49,270 nt of DNA, taken from assembly GCA_905236385.1 (NCBI GenBank), contig CAJOOY010000003.1, positions 1 to 49,270 of the forward strand. Direction: 5' to 3'. The position numbers and the translations under genes are program-made. Positions 15,518-23,267 of the stretch are shown here, in pieces (position 1 is the first letter of the stretch; each line of letters starts with the position of its first letter). The notes beneath the pieces are model-generated. The model did not search any database and was not told the origin of the DNA. It was given only the letters and a program-made list of their open reading frames with translations. The stretch comes from an uncultured Spirochaetia bacterium. Its GTDB lineage: Bacteria > Spirochaetota > Spirochaetia > Sphaerochaetales > Sphaerochaetaceae.

Positions 15518-16132
15518 TCAGCTTTTGCCGTAGATGTGGCGGAGCTCTTCAAAGATGTGCTCAATATTCTTCTTGCACTTTCCGCAGCCTGTGCCGTAGC
15601 CTGTGAGCTCCTGAAGCTCTTCAAGGGTTGTGGCCCTGTCTGTCTTTACCAGCTCTTCAATCTGCTGGTCTGTTACGTTTCTGCACTCACAGACAATCTT
15701 TGCTGTTGCATCTTTGTACGGATTGGGAAGGTTGTTCTTCTCAAGGTAGTCATCAATTGCTGCTCTAAGGGCCTTGTCTCCGAGAACTGAGCAGTGGAAC
15801 TTGTGCTCAGGAAGCCCGCCGAGGGCGTCTGTAATCATAGTTGGAGTTATATTGTAAGCTTCTTTGAGTGTCATGCCTTTAACCATTTCACTCATCATGC
15901 TTGTGGAAGCTATGGCGCTTGCACAGCCGTATGTGAGCCATCTTATATCTGCAATCTTGTCATTGAAGACCTTGATTCCAACTCTCATCTGGTCGCCACA
16001 GGCAAGAGAACCAACTTCACCAAATGCATCCGGCTCCCAGTTCTCATTCTTGTCCCAAATGTTTCTAGGATTCATGAAATGATCCTTAACTACATCTGTA
16101 TAAACCCAATCAGCCATAAAACTGCTGCTCAT
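15518..16132 (-). CDS. nifU: NifU-like Fe-S scaffold (IscU domain plus BFD-like domain)
   Basis: A 204-aa cytoplasmic scaffold for Fe-S cluster assembly. The N-terminal IscU/NifU_N domain has the three ligand cysteines: C45 in SLACGD (with Asp47), C70 in YGCASA and C114 in FHCSVLG. The C-terminal domain is a BFD-like [2Fe-2S] domain with C148/C150 (VCECRNVT) and C183/C186 (GTGCGKCK). The Nfu domain of classical NifU is absent. ATG 16132 has GAGGT five bases upstream. It follows nifS by 21 bases, giving a minimal nifSU pair; no nitrogenase gene is seen, so general Fe-S supply is likely. Confidence 0.92.
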   Translation of the reverse strand: MSSSFMADWVYTDVVKDHFMNPRNIWDKNENWEPDAFGEVGSLACGDQMRVGIKVFNDKIADIRWLTYGCASAIASTSMMSEMVKGMTLKEAYNITPTMITDALGGLPEHKFHCSVLGDKALRAAIDDYLEKNNLPNPYKDATAKIVCECRNVTDQQIEELVKTDRATTLEELQELTGYGTGCGKCKKNIEHIFEELRHIYGKS

Positions 16133-16153
16133 TTTTAACCTCTTAAAATCACC

Positions 16154-17317
16154 TTATCTGGTGGAAATCTCTCTGAGCCTCTTAATGATAGGAGGCAGAA
16201 CTTCTATTACATAATCAACTTCTTCATCTGTGTTGTAGCGTCCAAGGCTGAAGCGGATGGAGCCGTGGGCCAGTTCTACATCCAGACCACAGGAGAGAAG
16301 TACGTAGCTTGGTTCAAGGGATCCTGTTGCACAGGCTGAGCCGGTTGAAACTGCAACTCCGTACATGTCCAGCATAAGAAGTATGGACTCTCCCTCAGCA
16401 CTTGGGAAGGACACATCCAGTGTGCCCGGAAGGCAGTGCTCCTGACAGCCGTTGACTATGACATCTGGAATATTATTAATTATTCCTTCTCTCAGCCTCT
16501 CTCTCATTTCCCAGAGCCTGTCGTGCTCTTCCTTCAGCCCTTCTTTGGCTAGCTTTGCAGCCAGTCCCAGACCGTAGATAGAAACTGTATTATAAGTTCC
16601 GGCTCTTCTTCCGTGCTCCTGCTCACCGCCATGAATGTACGGCAGGAATGGGGCAGTGCTTCTGGTAAAGAGAACTCCAACTCCCTTTGGACCGTAGAAC
16701 TTGTGGCCGCTCATAGAAATATAGTCAACCTTCCACTTCTTTGCTGAAACCTCAATCTTTCCAATAGCCTGTGTGGCATCTGTATGCATGAGGGCCCCTG
16801 CTTTGTGTGCAAGCTCTGCTATTTTCTCAATATCCTGAATGGTTCCAATCTCGTTGTTTCCGGTCATGACAGAAACAAGTACCACATCCGGTCCCATGAG
16901 CTTCTCAAGCTCATCCATCCTGACTCTGCCTTCTGTGTCTACAGAAACCATGTCTACCTGAATTCCCTGAGTTCTCAGGTACTTTACAGTTTCAATGATG
17001 GAGGGGTGCTCAATAGTGGTGGTTATGATTCTGGAACCCTTCTTTTTCTCAATCAGGGATTTAGCTATAGAAAAAACAGTGTTGTTGGCTTCCGAAGCTC
17101 CGCTAGTGAACGTAATCTCAGAAGGGCTGCACTCAAGAAGGTCTGCAACATTTTTTCTTGCATCTTCCACAAGAGAGTTTGCAACTCTTCCAAAAGTGTG
17201 CATACTTGAGGCGTTTCCGTAGACGGAAGCTTCAACTTCTGCCATTTCCTTTACAACCTCAGGAGCTATCCTTGTGGTTGCATTGTTATCCATATATATT
17301 AATTTATTAGTACTCAT
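16154..17317 (-). CDS. nifS: Cysteine desulfurase (NifS/IscS family)
   Basis: A 387-aa PLP enzyme that takes sulfur from cysteine for the NifU scaffold. Marks: YMDNNATT at the N-terminus, the PLP-binding lysine K206 in SGHKFYGPKG, and the catalytic loop Cys C329 in TGSACATGS. The short loop insert is of the NifS/IscS (group I) type. The longest frame begins with TTG at 17326; ATG 17317 is preferred because a TTGACA-17-TAGCTT promoter places the RNA start at or next to it. There is no ribosome site, so a leaderless message is inferred. Confidence 0.93.
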   Translation of the reverse strand: MSTNKLIYMDNNATTRIAPEVVKEMAEVEASVYGNASSMHTFGRVANSLVEDARKNVADLLECSPSEITFTSGASEANNTVFSIAKSLIEKKKGSRIITTTIEHPSIIETVKYLRTQGIQVDMVSVDTEGRVRMDELEKLMGPDVVLVSVMTGNNEIGTIQDIEKIAELAHKAGALMHTDATQAIGKIEVSAKKWKVDYISMSGHKFYGPKGVGVLFTRSTAPFLPYIHGGEQEHGRRAGTYNTVSIYGLGLAAKLAKEGLKEEHDRLWEMRERLREGIINNIPDVIVNGCQEHCLPGTLDVSFPSAEGESILLMLDMYGVAVSTGSACATGSLEPSYVLLSCGLDVELAHGSIRFSLGRYNTDEEVDYVIEVLPPIIKRLREISTR

Positions 17318-17325
17318 CAACTGCA

Positions 17326-17354
17326 AAGCTAATGAATAAAAATGAAGGTGTCAA
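17326..17354 (-). promoter_or_regulatory. Leaderless promoter of nifSU
   Basis: On the minus strand: TTGACA (17349-17354), exactly 17 bases, TAGCTT (17326-17331), then eight bases to ATG 17317. Confidence 0.6.
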
Positions 17355-17392
17355 GTTTTTTACGATGATTGGAGTTAGTTTTGGGTAACTCT

Positions 17393-18319
17393 TCAGAAAG
17401 TGAACAGAACAAGGTCTGCACTTGTGCTTGATGCTACCGGCCTCTGGGGATGATAAACACCACCGTTGTTGTATATCCAGTCGTACAGGGAAGAGAGGGT
17501 TACTTCATTTCCGCTCTTGCATAAAACTGTGCCCAGGTATGGATTCAGAAGGCTTGAATCATCCCAGCCGAGAGCCTTGAGAAGCACACTGGTGAATTTG
17601 CTGTGATGGTATCCGGCAGATGAGGATGTGGTGTAGTAGCTGCTGGCAGTAAGAGCAAATATGTCAGGGTATGCAACATTTATCTCACTGTTAAGGAAAA
17701 CCCGGAATATGTCCGTATCTTCATAGAGACTGCTGTCTGAAGAAATGTTGTTCGGAGGAAGAGCTCCGCCGGAATAGCAGGAATCAAGGATTATCAGTTT
17801 TGTTCCAGGGATGGTGCTCAGATCCTCAAAAAGGTCTGTAATCCTGTACTCGTCATAAGTATGTCCGCTGTTTTGCGTGGCCAGAAAAAGGTCCTGAGTA
17901 AAGCCGTTTTCATAGGAGACTTTTGAACTGTTTGCTGAATCTCCATGGCCGCTGAAGTAGAAAACGGTTATGTCTGTCCCCATTGCTGTTTCCATAACTT
18001 CATTGATTGCGCTTTGTATGTTTGCAGTTGTTGGGGAAGAATAATCAGTTATCCCGTATTTGCTTATCTCTGAGGTGTCTGAGCCCAGAATGTAGTGAAT
18101 ATCAATGTTCCCTCCGCTGAGGCTTTCAAAGCATTTGGCAACCTGGACGGCATCGTCAATATCCTTGGAAAGGTCTGTCGGTGCAGAATCTTTGTAGTCG
18201 TAGCCAACGGCTATCATGTGGTACTTCCTGTTCTGGGCATAGGGGTCTGAGGAGCAGGAGATGAGGGTGAGGCTTATGAGTAAGAGGCAGATAAATGTAA
18301 GCAGTAGTTTCTTTCTCAT
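17393..18319 (-). CDS. Caspase-fold (peptidase C14-like) lipoprotein
   Basis: A 308-aa predicted lipoprotein: signal peptide with lipobox LISC, lipidated Cys22, then a caspase-like domain. The catalytic dyad is visible as H125 in VFYFSGHGD and C181 in LIILDSCYSGG, the standard spacing and context of bacterial caspase homologues (CHF/orthocaspase type). The DIDDAV stretch near residue 53 is the usual helix before the catalytic core. Being exported, it would act in the periplasm or at the cell surface. Start overlaps the preceding gene's stop by four bases. Last gene of a row ychF, lipoprotein, barrel-like protein, caspase-like protein; no terminator is obvious before nifS. Confidence 0.87.
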   Translation of the reverse strand: MRKKLLLTFICLLLISLTLISCSSDPYAQNRKYHMIAVGYDYKDSAPTDLSKDIDDAVQVAKCFESLSGGNIDIHYILGSDTSEISKYGITDYSSPTTANIQSAINEVMETAMGTDITVFYFSGHGDSANSSKVSYENGFTQDLFLATQNSGHTYDEYRITDLFEDLSTIPGTKLIILDSCYSGGALPPNNISSDSSLYEDTDIFRVFLNSEINVAYPDIFALTASSYYTTSSSAGYHHSKFTSVLLKALGWDDSSLLNPYLGTVLCKSGNEVTLSSLYDWIYNNGGVYHPQRPVASSTSADLVLFTF

Positions 18320-18867
18320 CTTCCACCTCCGTGTACGCTAAGGCCCACGCCAAAGCTTAAACCCAAAATATCTTTTCTATAGGTCATGTTGATTGGGAAG
18401 ATAAGACTTAAGTAGTCTTTGTCCGGATTCCCTAGTCTGTAGCCAACAGCTGTCTCTGCCGTGAAGGCAAGAAACTCGTCCTGGGAGTTAAAGTAGCTGC
18501 AAAAGAGCATGCGTGCCTTCAAAGAAGCCGTGAACCTGGAAGAGGGGAAACTGTACAGAAGCTTCAAGTTTGGTCCGTAAGCCACAAAACCCTTGAGGCA
18601 GAGGTTGTGGTAGGCTTGTGTCCTTGAGTTAAGAAAAACAGAAATGCCTGCAGTAACTGAGAGATTGTCAACTCTTATACCCAAATCCACGTCTGAAAAC
18701 ACTGATAGTCCAGCTCTTGCGCCACCAACGTTATTTAAATAGTCGGCAGTGGGAATATTCAAAGTACCGGTTAAGCCTATATCACCTTCCGCTTTAAAGT
18801 GCACATCGGCAGCGGCACTGAAAAGAAGAGAGAACAGTAGTATGATTATTAAAGTTATTCGTTTCAT
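18316..18867 (-). CDS. Small exported beta-rich protein, barrel-like
   Basis: A 183-aa protein with a signal peptide (KRITLIIILLFSLLFSAAA) and a mature part made of alternating beta strands rich in aromatic and small residues, consistent with a small outer-membrane barrel of about eight strands. I recognise no family. It ends in HGGGR rather than an aromatic residue, so the barrel reading is not certain. It lies between a lipoprotein gene (two bases upstream) and the caspase-like lipoprotein (four-base overlap), which suggests a joint envelope function. Confidence 0.68.
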   Translation of the reverse strand: MKRITLIIILLFSLLFSAAADVHFKAEGDIGLTGTLNIPTADYLNNVGGARAGLSVFSDVDLGIRVDNLSVTAGISVFLNSRTQAYHNLCLKGFVAYGPNLKLLYSFPSSRFTASLKARMLFCSYFNSQDEFLAFTAETAVGYRLGNPDKDYLSLIFPINMTYRKDILGLSFGVGLSVHGGGR

Positions 18868-18869
18868 GT

Positions 18870-19601
18870 TCAGAACTCACAATAGAAGTATATTTCTTCA
18901 TGCAGGAGCAGGAAGTCTATGAGCGGGAAGGTGAATTCCACGCTCTTCTCGGAAAGTTTTGTCCCGTTGGTACTGACTATGTCCATCGGGGTGTTGATGA
19001 TTATTCTGACGGAGGAAGCATCTATGCTCTCAGGGCCATCTTCCCCAAGAACAAAAGATACCAGATCCTTATAATCTTCCTCTGTCAGGTAATCGTACGG
19101 AGGATTGTTGTACTTTGGTCCCCAGACCTCAAAGTTCGGATCTGCGAGGAAGGGGAGGATGGAGGAAAGAACGTCATAATTCTCAAGACTGATTTTAAGT
19201 GTTAACCGGGTTCTGTTGTTTGAGCTCTTAAGAGTTATCAGATCCTGGTCTTTGTACTCTCCGCTGAGCTCTTCAAGAAGGAGGGTAAAGTCAGAGAAGT
19301 CAAACTCTCCGGTATATGAGTGCTCGTCTGTTTTTGTGAAAAGCACGTTCCCGGAGTAGGGACTTTCACTCAGCTTTCTGGCAAAGGACTCTATGGCAAC
19401 ATCTGTTACAGGATCATTTGAGCCTGAGTCTTTCCATGAAGAAAGATCCTCCAGAACTCCTTCAAAAAAGGAATCTGTTCTGATTGAGCTGAGGCTCGAG
19501 CCTGAGACTCTGTCATCCAGGTTCAGGTTTGAGGTAACCTGACATGAAACAAGAATAGAGAGTATCAGAATCAGAAACATGGCTTGGATAATCTTTCTCA
19601 T
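18870..19601 (-). CDS. Lipoprotein of unknown function
   Basis: A 243-aa predicted lipoprotein: MRKIIQAMFLILILSILVSC gives a lipobox LVSC at Cys20, followed by Gln. The mature part is acidic and serine-rich with no domain I can name; a stretch of beta strands fills the second half. A purine-rich ribosome site (GAAGGG) precedes the ATG. It begins 30 bases after ychF and is followed closely by the barrel-like protein and the caspase-like lipoprotein. Confidence 0.72.
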   Translation of the reverse strand: MRKIIQAMFLILILSILVSCQVTSNLNLDDRVSGSSLSSIRTDSFFEGVLEDLSSWKDSGSNDPVTDVAIESFARKLSESPYSGNVLFTKTDEHSYTGEFDFSDFTLLLEELSGEYKDQDLITLKSSNNRTRLTLKISLENYDVLSSILPFLADPNFEVWGPKYNNPPYDYLTEEDYKDLVSFVLGEDGPESIDASSVRIIINTPMDIVSTNGTKLSEKSVEFTFPLIDFLLLHEEIYFYCEF

Positions 19602-19631
19602 GGATTTCCCTTCATTTTTTCAGATGCTGAA

Positions 19632-20732
19632 TCAGACGTTGAATCTGAAGTGCATTATATCTCCATCCTGGACAACATATTCCTTGCCTTCCAGCCTGAG
19701 TTTTCCAGCTTCCTTGACCTTGGCTTCCGAACCGTATTTGAACAGATCTTCACAGCTGTAGACCTCAGCTCTTATAAAACCTTTTTCAAAATCCGTGTGG
19801 ATGACTCCGGCAGCTTGAGGAGCCTTGCTACCCGCCTTGAAGGTCCAGGCGCGGTCTTCATCGCTTCCTGCAGTAAAGAAGGTTCTCAGCCCTAGGGTTG
19901 CGTAGGCGGTTCTGATGAGGGCGTTCATGCCGCTCTCCTTCAGCCCCAGGTCCTCAAGGAACATGGCCCTGTCTTCTTCATCCATCTCCGCCAGCTCTGC
20001 CTCTGTCTTGCCACACATGCACACCACCGGAGCGTTCTCTGCGGTGGCTATAGCCTTAACAGTCTCAACAAAGGCGTTTCCGGTTGAGATAGAGCCTTCA
20101 TCTATGTTGCAAACATAAATTACGGGTTTCATTGTTATCAGGCACAGGTCCTTAATCATTTCGGCTTCTTCAGCTTCAGTGACAACAGAGCGAGCCGGTT
20201 TTCCGTCCTGAAGGGCGTTCATCAGCTTCTCGTAGATTGGAAGAAGAACAGCGTTCTCCCTGGCTTCTTTTGAAACCCTGTTTAATCGACTTTGCTTTTC
20301 ATAACGCTTAGTTACGGTCTCAAGGTCTGCCAGAGCAAGCTCAATGTTAATGGTTTCAATATCGCCCGCAGGGTCAACTTTATTATTCACATGTATGACA
20401 TCCGGGTTCTCAAAGCACCTCACCACGTGGGCAATTATTCCAACTTCCCTGATATTGGCAAGGAATTTGTTCCCCAGACCCTCTCCCTTTGAGGCTCCAG
20501 CTACCAGGCCGGCAATATCTACAAACTCCGTCACGGCCGGTATGACCTTGGCGGTTGGGATGAGGCTCACTATCCTGTCCAGCCTCTCATCAGGTACGTT
20601 CACCACGCCCACATTTGGCTCAATGGTGCAAAACGGATAGTTGGCGGCCTCTGCCGGTGCACTTGTCAGTGCTGAGAAGATTGTCGATTTCCCTACATTC
20701 GGTAAGCCTACTATTCCGCAATTTAAACTCAT
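19632..20732 (-). CDS. ychF: YchF/Obg-family ATPase
   Basis: A 366-aa cytoplasmic P-loop protein of the OBG family that prefers ATP, associated with ribosomes and oxidative stress. G1 is GLPNVGKST (residues 9-17), G3 is DIAGLVAGASKGEGLGN, G4 is the YchF form CNIDE, and the C-terminal TGS domain includes GFIRAEV and QDGDIMHFRFNV. Full length for the family. A TATAAT box (20763-20768) and an AGGAG site precede it; the promoter is divergent from that of rlmN. Confidence 0.95.
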   Translation of the reverse strand: MSLNCGIVGLPNVGKSTIFSALTSAPAEAANYPFCTIEPNVGVVNVPDERLDRIVSLIPTAKVIPAVTEFVDIAGLVAGASKGEGLGNKFLANIREVGIIAHVVRCFENPDVIHVNNKVDPAGDIETINIELALADLETVTKRYEKQSRLNRVSKEARENAVLLPIYEKLMNALQDGKPARSVVTEAEEAEMIKDLCLITMKPVIYVCNIDEGSISTGNAFVETVKAIATAENAPVVCMCGKTEAELAEMDEEDRAMFLEDLGLKESGMNALIRTAYATLGLRTFFTAGSDEDRAWTFKAGSKAPQAAGVIHTDFEKGFIRAEVYSCEDLFKYGSEAKVKEAGKLRLEGKEYVVQDGDIMHFRFNV

Positions 20733-20762
20733 CTGTCACTCCTGAATCTCTGATTGGGGAAA

Positions 20763-20802
20763 ATTATACAACATTGCTGTTTTTTTGCCCACTTGTTATT
20801 AT
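20763..20802. promoter_or_regulatory. Divergent promoters of ychF and rlmN
   Basis: Minus strand: TATAAT at 20763-20768 for ychF, with a weak -35 (TGGGCA, about 18 bases upstream). Plus strand: TTGCTG (20774-20779), 17 bases, TATTAT (20797-20802), then seven bases to ATG 20810 of rlmN. The two promoters face away from each other and nearly abut. Confidence 0.6.
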
Positions 20803-20809
20803 AGCGTTG

Positions 20810-21832
20810 ATGAAGACGTCTTTGATAGGCAAGAAGCCACAGGAAATTGAACAAGTCCTCCAGCTCAGAAAGAGCTTTCACGCTAGGCAAATCTACAAAT
20901 GGATCAGCCGCGGTGCTACTTCCTTTGACCAGATGACAGACCTGCCAGCTTCTCTCAGAGCCTCACTATCTGAGAGCGAGTTTTGCCTTTACACCACAGA
21001 AGTTGCCGCTGTCCAGTCGGACAGTGACGGCACTATAAAACTACTACTGCGTCTTTTTGATGAAAACGTGGTTGAGTGCGTTCTTCTTCATGATAAGTCC
21101 GACGGTTTAACTGCCTGCCTCTCATCCCAAAGTGGCTGCGCCATGGGCTGCCGTTTCTGCAGAACAGGCACACTGAAACTAAAAAGAAGCCTGACGGTTA
21201 GCGAAATCTGTGAACAGTTTCTGCTCCTCCAGGGCCGGTCTCCTGGTAAGATAGACCACGTGGTCTTCATGGGCATGGGAGAGCCGTTTGCAAACATAGA
21301 AAACGTTCTTTCAGCCATAGACTTTCTACACGACGAAGACGGAATAGGGCTAAGTATGAGGCGCATAACTATCTCTACCTGTGGTGTAGTTCCAGGAATA
21401 AAAGAGCTCACACTTCGCCGAGTTCCTGTAAAGCTAGCCGTCTCTCTTGTCTCAGCAGATGATACTACCCGCAGTTCCCTCATGCCCATTAATAAGGCCT
21501 ACAACCTCTCAACTCTCAAGGCCGCTCTCAAAGATTTTCAGAGTGTCAGCGGCAGGCGTTTTACTTTTGAGTACTGCATGATTCATGGTGTAAACATCTC
21601 AGACCAAGATGCGTTTAAGCTTGCCTCTTTCTGCAAGGGCCTAACAGTAGTTGTGAATCTTATCCCGTTTAACCCATGTCCGGAGCTGGAGTTTGTTACA
21701 CCGAGCAGGGAAGAGATAAACCACTTCTGCCGCAAGCTGGATGAGCTGAACGTGCCGTACACAATCAGAATCTCCCGTGGCCGAGGGATAAAGGGCGCCT
21801 GCGGACAGTTGGCTGGAAAGGTAAGCGGTTGA
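20810..21832 (+). CDS. rlmN: RlmN-type rRNA/tRNA (adenine-C2)-methyltransferase
   Basis: A 340-aa radical-SAM enzyme that methylates C2 of A2503 in 23S rRNA and A37 of some tRNAs. The cluster motif C-x3-C-x2-C is C110, C114, C117 (SGCAMGCRFCRTG). The methyl-carrying Cys is in the C-terminal ACGQLAG motif. GMGEPFAN is the SAM-binding GGE-like motif. The frame stays open upstream into ychF, but ATG 20810 gives the normal N-terminus and sits seven bases after a TATTAT box. No ribosome site: a leaderless message is inferred. Confidence 0.93.
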   Translation: MKTSLIGKKPQEIEQVLQLRKSFHARQIYKWISRGATSFDQMTDLPASLRASLSESEFCLYTTEVAAVQSDSDGTIKLLLRLFDENVVECVLLHDKSDGLTACLSSQSGCAMGCRFCRTGTLKLKRSLTVSEICEQFLLLQGRSPGKIDHVVFMGMGEPFANIENVLSAIDFLHDEDGIGLSMRRITISTCGVVPGIKELTLRRVPVKLAVSLVSADDTTRSSLMPINKAYNLSTLKAALKDFQSVSGRRFTFEYCMIHGVNISDQDAFKLASFCKGLTVVVNLIPFNPCPELEFVTPSREEINHFCRKLDELNVPYTIRISRGRGIKGACGQLAGKVSG

Positions 21833-21842
21833 AGCAGCCTAC

Positions 21843-23267
21843 TTAGTAGCCAATTACCACGCCTAGAACTATAAACAAAACTACCAATAATAGATTTATC
21901 AGAAAGAGGTTGCGAGCCTTCTTTATCCACGTGAAATAGTTCACTTCGATCATTGAAAGAGAGATGAGAAGCACTGGAGAAGTCGGGAAAATGACATTTG
22001 TATAGCCATCGCCAAAGGTGTAAAGAAGCACAAGCATCTGCTTACTCAAGCCCGTGTTGACCACTGCCAGCAGTCCCATGACAAGGATAGCCTTTGCCGT
22101 GGACGAGGAGATAAAAAACTCCAGCAGCAGCACTATCAGATAAATGGCCAGAGCAACCATAATCGGACTGCGGCCCTCAATCAGTGTGTTTATCTGGTGG
22201 ACTATGGTTGGCATAATGCCTCCACGGTCAAAAACGTACTTGATAGACGCAGCCAGAGCTATAAACACAGTTGTGGGTAGGGCGCCAAGTAGGCCGTGAA
22301 GGAAACTGGAAAAAGTAGTTTTTGCACTGTGGGAGGCCAGAACTCCCGCAATAAGCCCAAAAATCAGAAAGTAGGCTGTAAGAATTACAACCGTGTAGCC
22401 CCTGAGGCTTGATGAAAGAGAAGAGACTATGATCAGAGCCAAGGCGGTAAGCAGAAAGGCCGAGTAGATGTAGGCAGTTCTCTTGTCTTCTCTGGTTTCT
22501 TTCGCACCTCCAGTGGCCCTTGTGTCTTTTCTGGTCCTGTCGTGCTCTGCCGTCACGCTACTTTCTGGTTCCCTCTTAATCTTCCTTGTGTACGTAGCCA
22601 GGTACGCAATCAGCAGCCCGAACATGACCGCCGAAATCAGGATTCTGAACCAGAGGTGCTCAACCGGGTTGGCCCCTATAATCTGTGAGGCGAGCAGCAC
22701 CGTGAACGGGTTTGTGATGGCCCCGGCAAACCCGAAACCGCACGAGAGAATGCAGCAGATGAAGCCCGTAAATGAGTCATAGCCTAGGGCAATGCTCAAC
22801 GCCGTGACAATCGGCAGCATAGTCAGCATTTCTTCAAACAGTCCCAGAAATGCTCCAAAAGAGTAAAAGAGTAGCGACACCAGCACTAGCAGTGTCCACG
22901 GCCTATCTCTAAATCTCTCCGACACAGAACCAACAATAATCCTGACTCCGCCCACGTCATTCATCACCTGAAACGAGGCTGAAATAACAAACAGAAACAG
23001 CGAGAGCATAATCAGGGTAAGCCCATCAGAAGAGCCAAAAACAAGCACTGGAGCCAGTAACCCCCTCCAAATCTCTATTCCCTTCAAGTCGCTTCTTTCT
23101 GTGTACTCAAGGTAGTTCACACCACCATCTGGTAGCGTTCCAAAGCTCCCCTTAGGCACCACATAGGTGAGGACTATAGAAAACAGTAGCAGAGCCACAA
23201 GCAGGACCGAGACCTGCAAAAAAGTCTTCTTCGAAATATTAATCAACGTCTTTCTATCTGCTTTCAT
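21843..23267 (-). CDS. YfcC/DcuC-type carboxylate or basic amino-acid carrier
   Basis: A 474-aa inner-membrane protein with about 12 helices in two halves separated by a highly charged loop (residues about 235-265, rich in Arg, Glu and Thr). YfcC/DcuC-type (C4-dicarboxylate anaerobic carrier superfamily) patterns include EEMLTMLPI in the first half and FISSSTAKAILVMGL and SPVLLISLSM in the second. Substrate cannot be told. ATG 23267 has GAGGAGA five bases upstream and overlaps the stop of the preceding VTT/acyltransferase gene (ATGA), so the two are translationally coupled. It converges on rlmN with a ten-base gap. Confidence 0.82.
   Translation of the reverse strand: MKADRKTLINISKKTFLQVSVLLVALLLFSIVLTYVVPKGSFGTLPDGGVNYLEYTERSDLKGIEIWRGLLAPVLVFGSSDGLTLIMLSLFLFVISASFQVMNDVGGVRIIVGSVSERFRDRPWTLLVLVSLLFYSFGAFLGLFEEMLTMLPIVTALSIALGYDSFTGFICCILSCGFGFAGAITNPFTVLLASQIIGANPVEHLWFRILISAVMFGLLIAYLATYTRKIKREPESSVTAEHDRTRKDTRATGGAKETREDKRTAYIYSAFLLTALALIIVSSLSSSLRGYTVVILTAYFLIFGLIAGVLASHSAKTTFSSFLHGLLGALPTTVFIALAASIKYVFDRGGIMPTIVHQINTLIEGRSPIMVALAIYLIVLLLEFFISSSTAKAILVMGLLAVVNTGLSKQMLVLLYTFGDGYTNVIFPTSPVLLISLSMIEVNYFTWIKKARNLFLINLLLVVLFIVLGVVIGY

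Noticed and set aside
20615-20809. N-terminal extension of RlmN
   Set aside because: The extra 65 residues are antisense to ychF and its promoter and do not resemble RlmN; ATG 20810 gives the family start.
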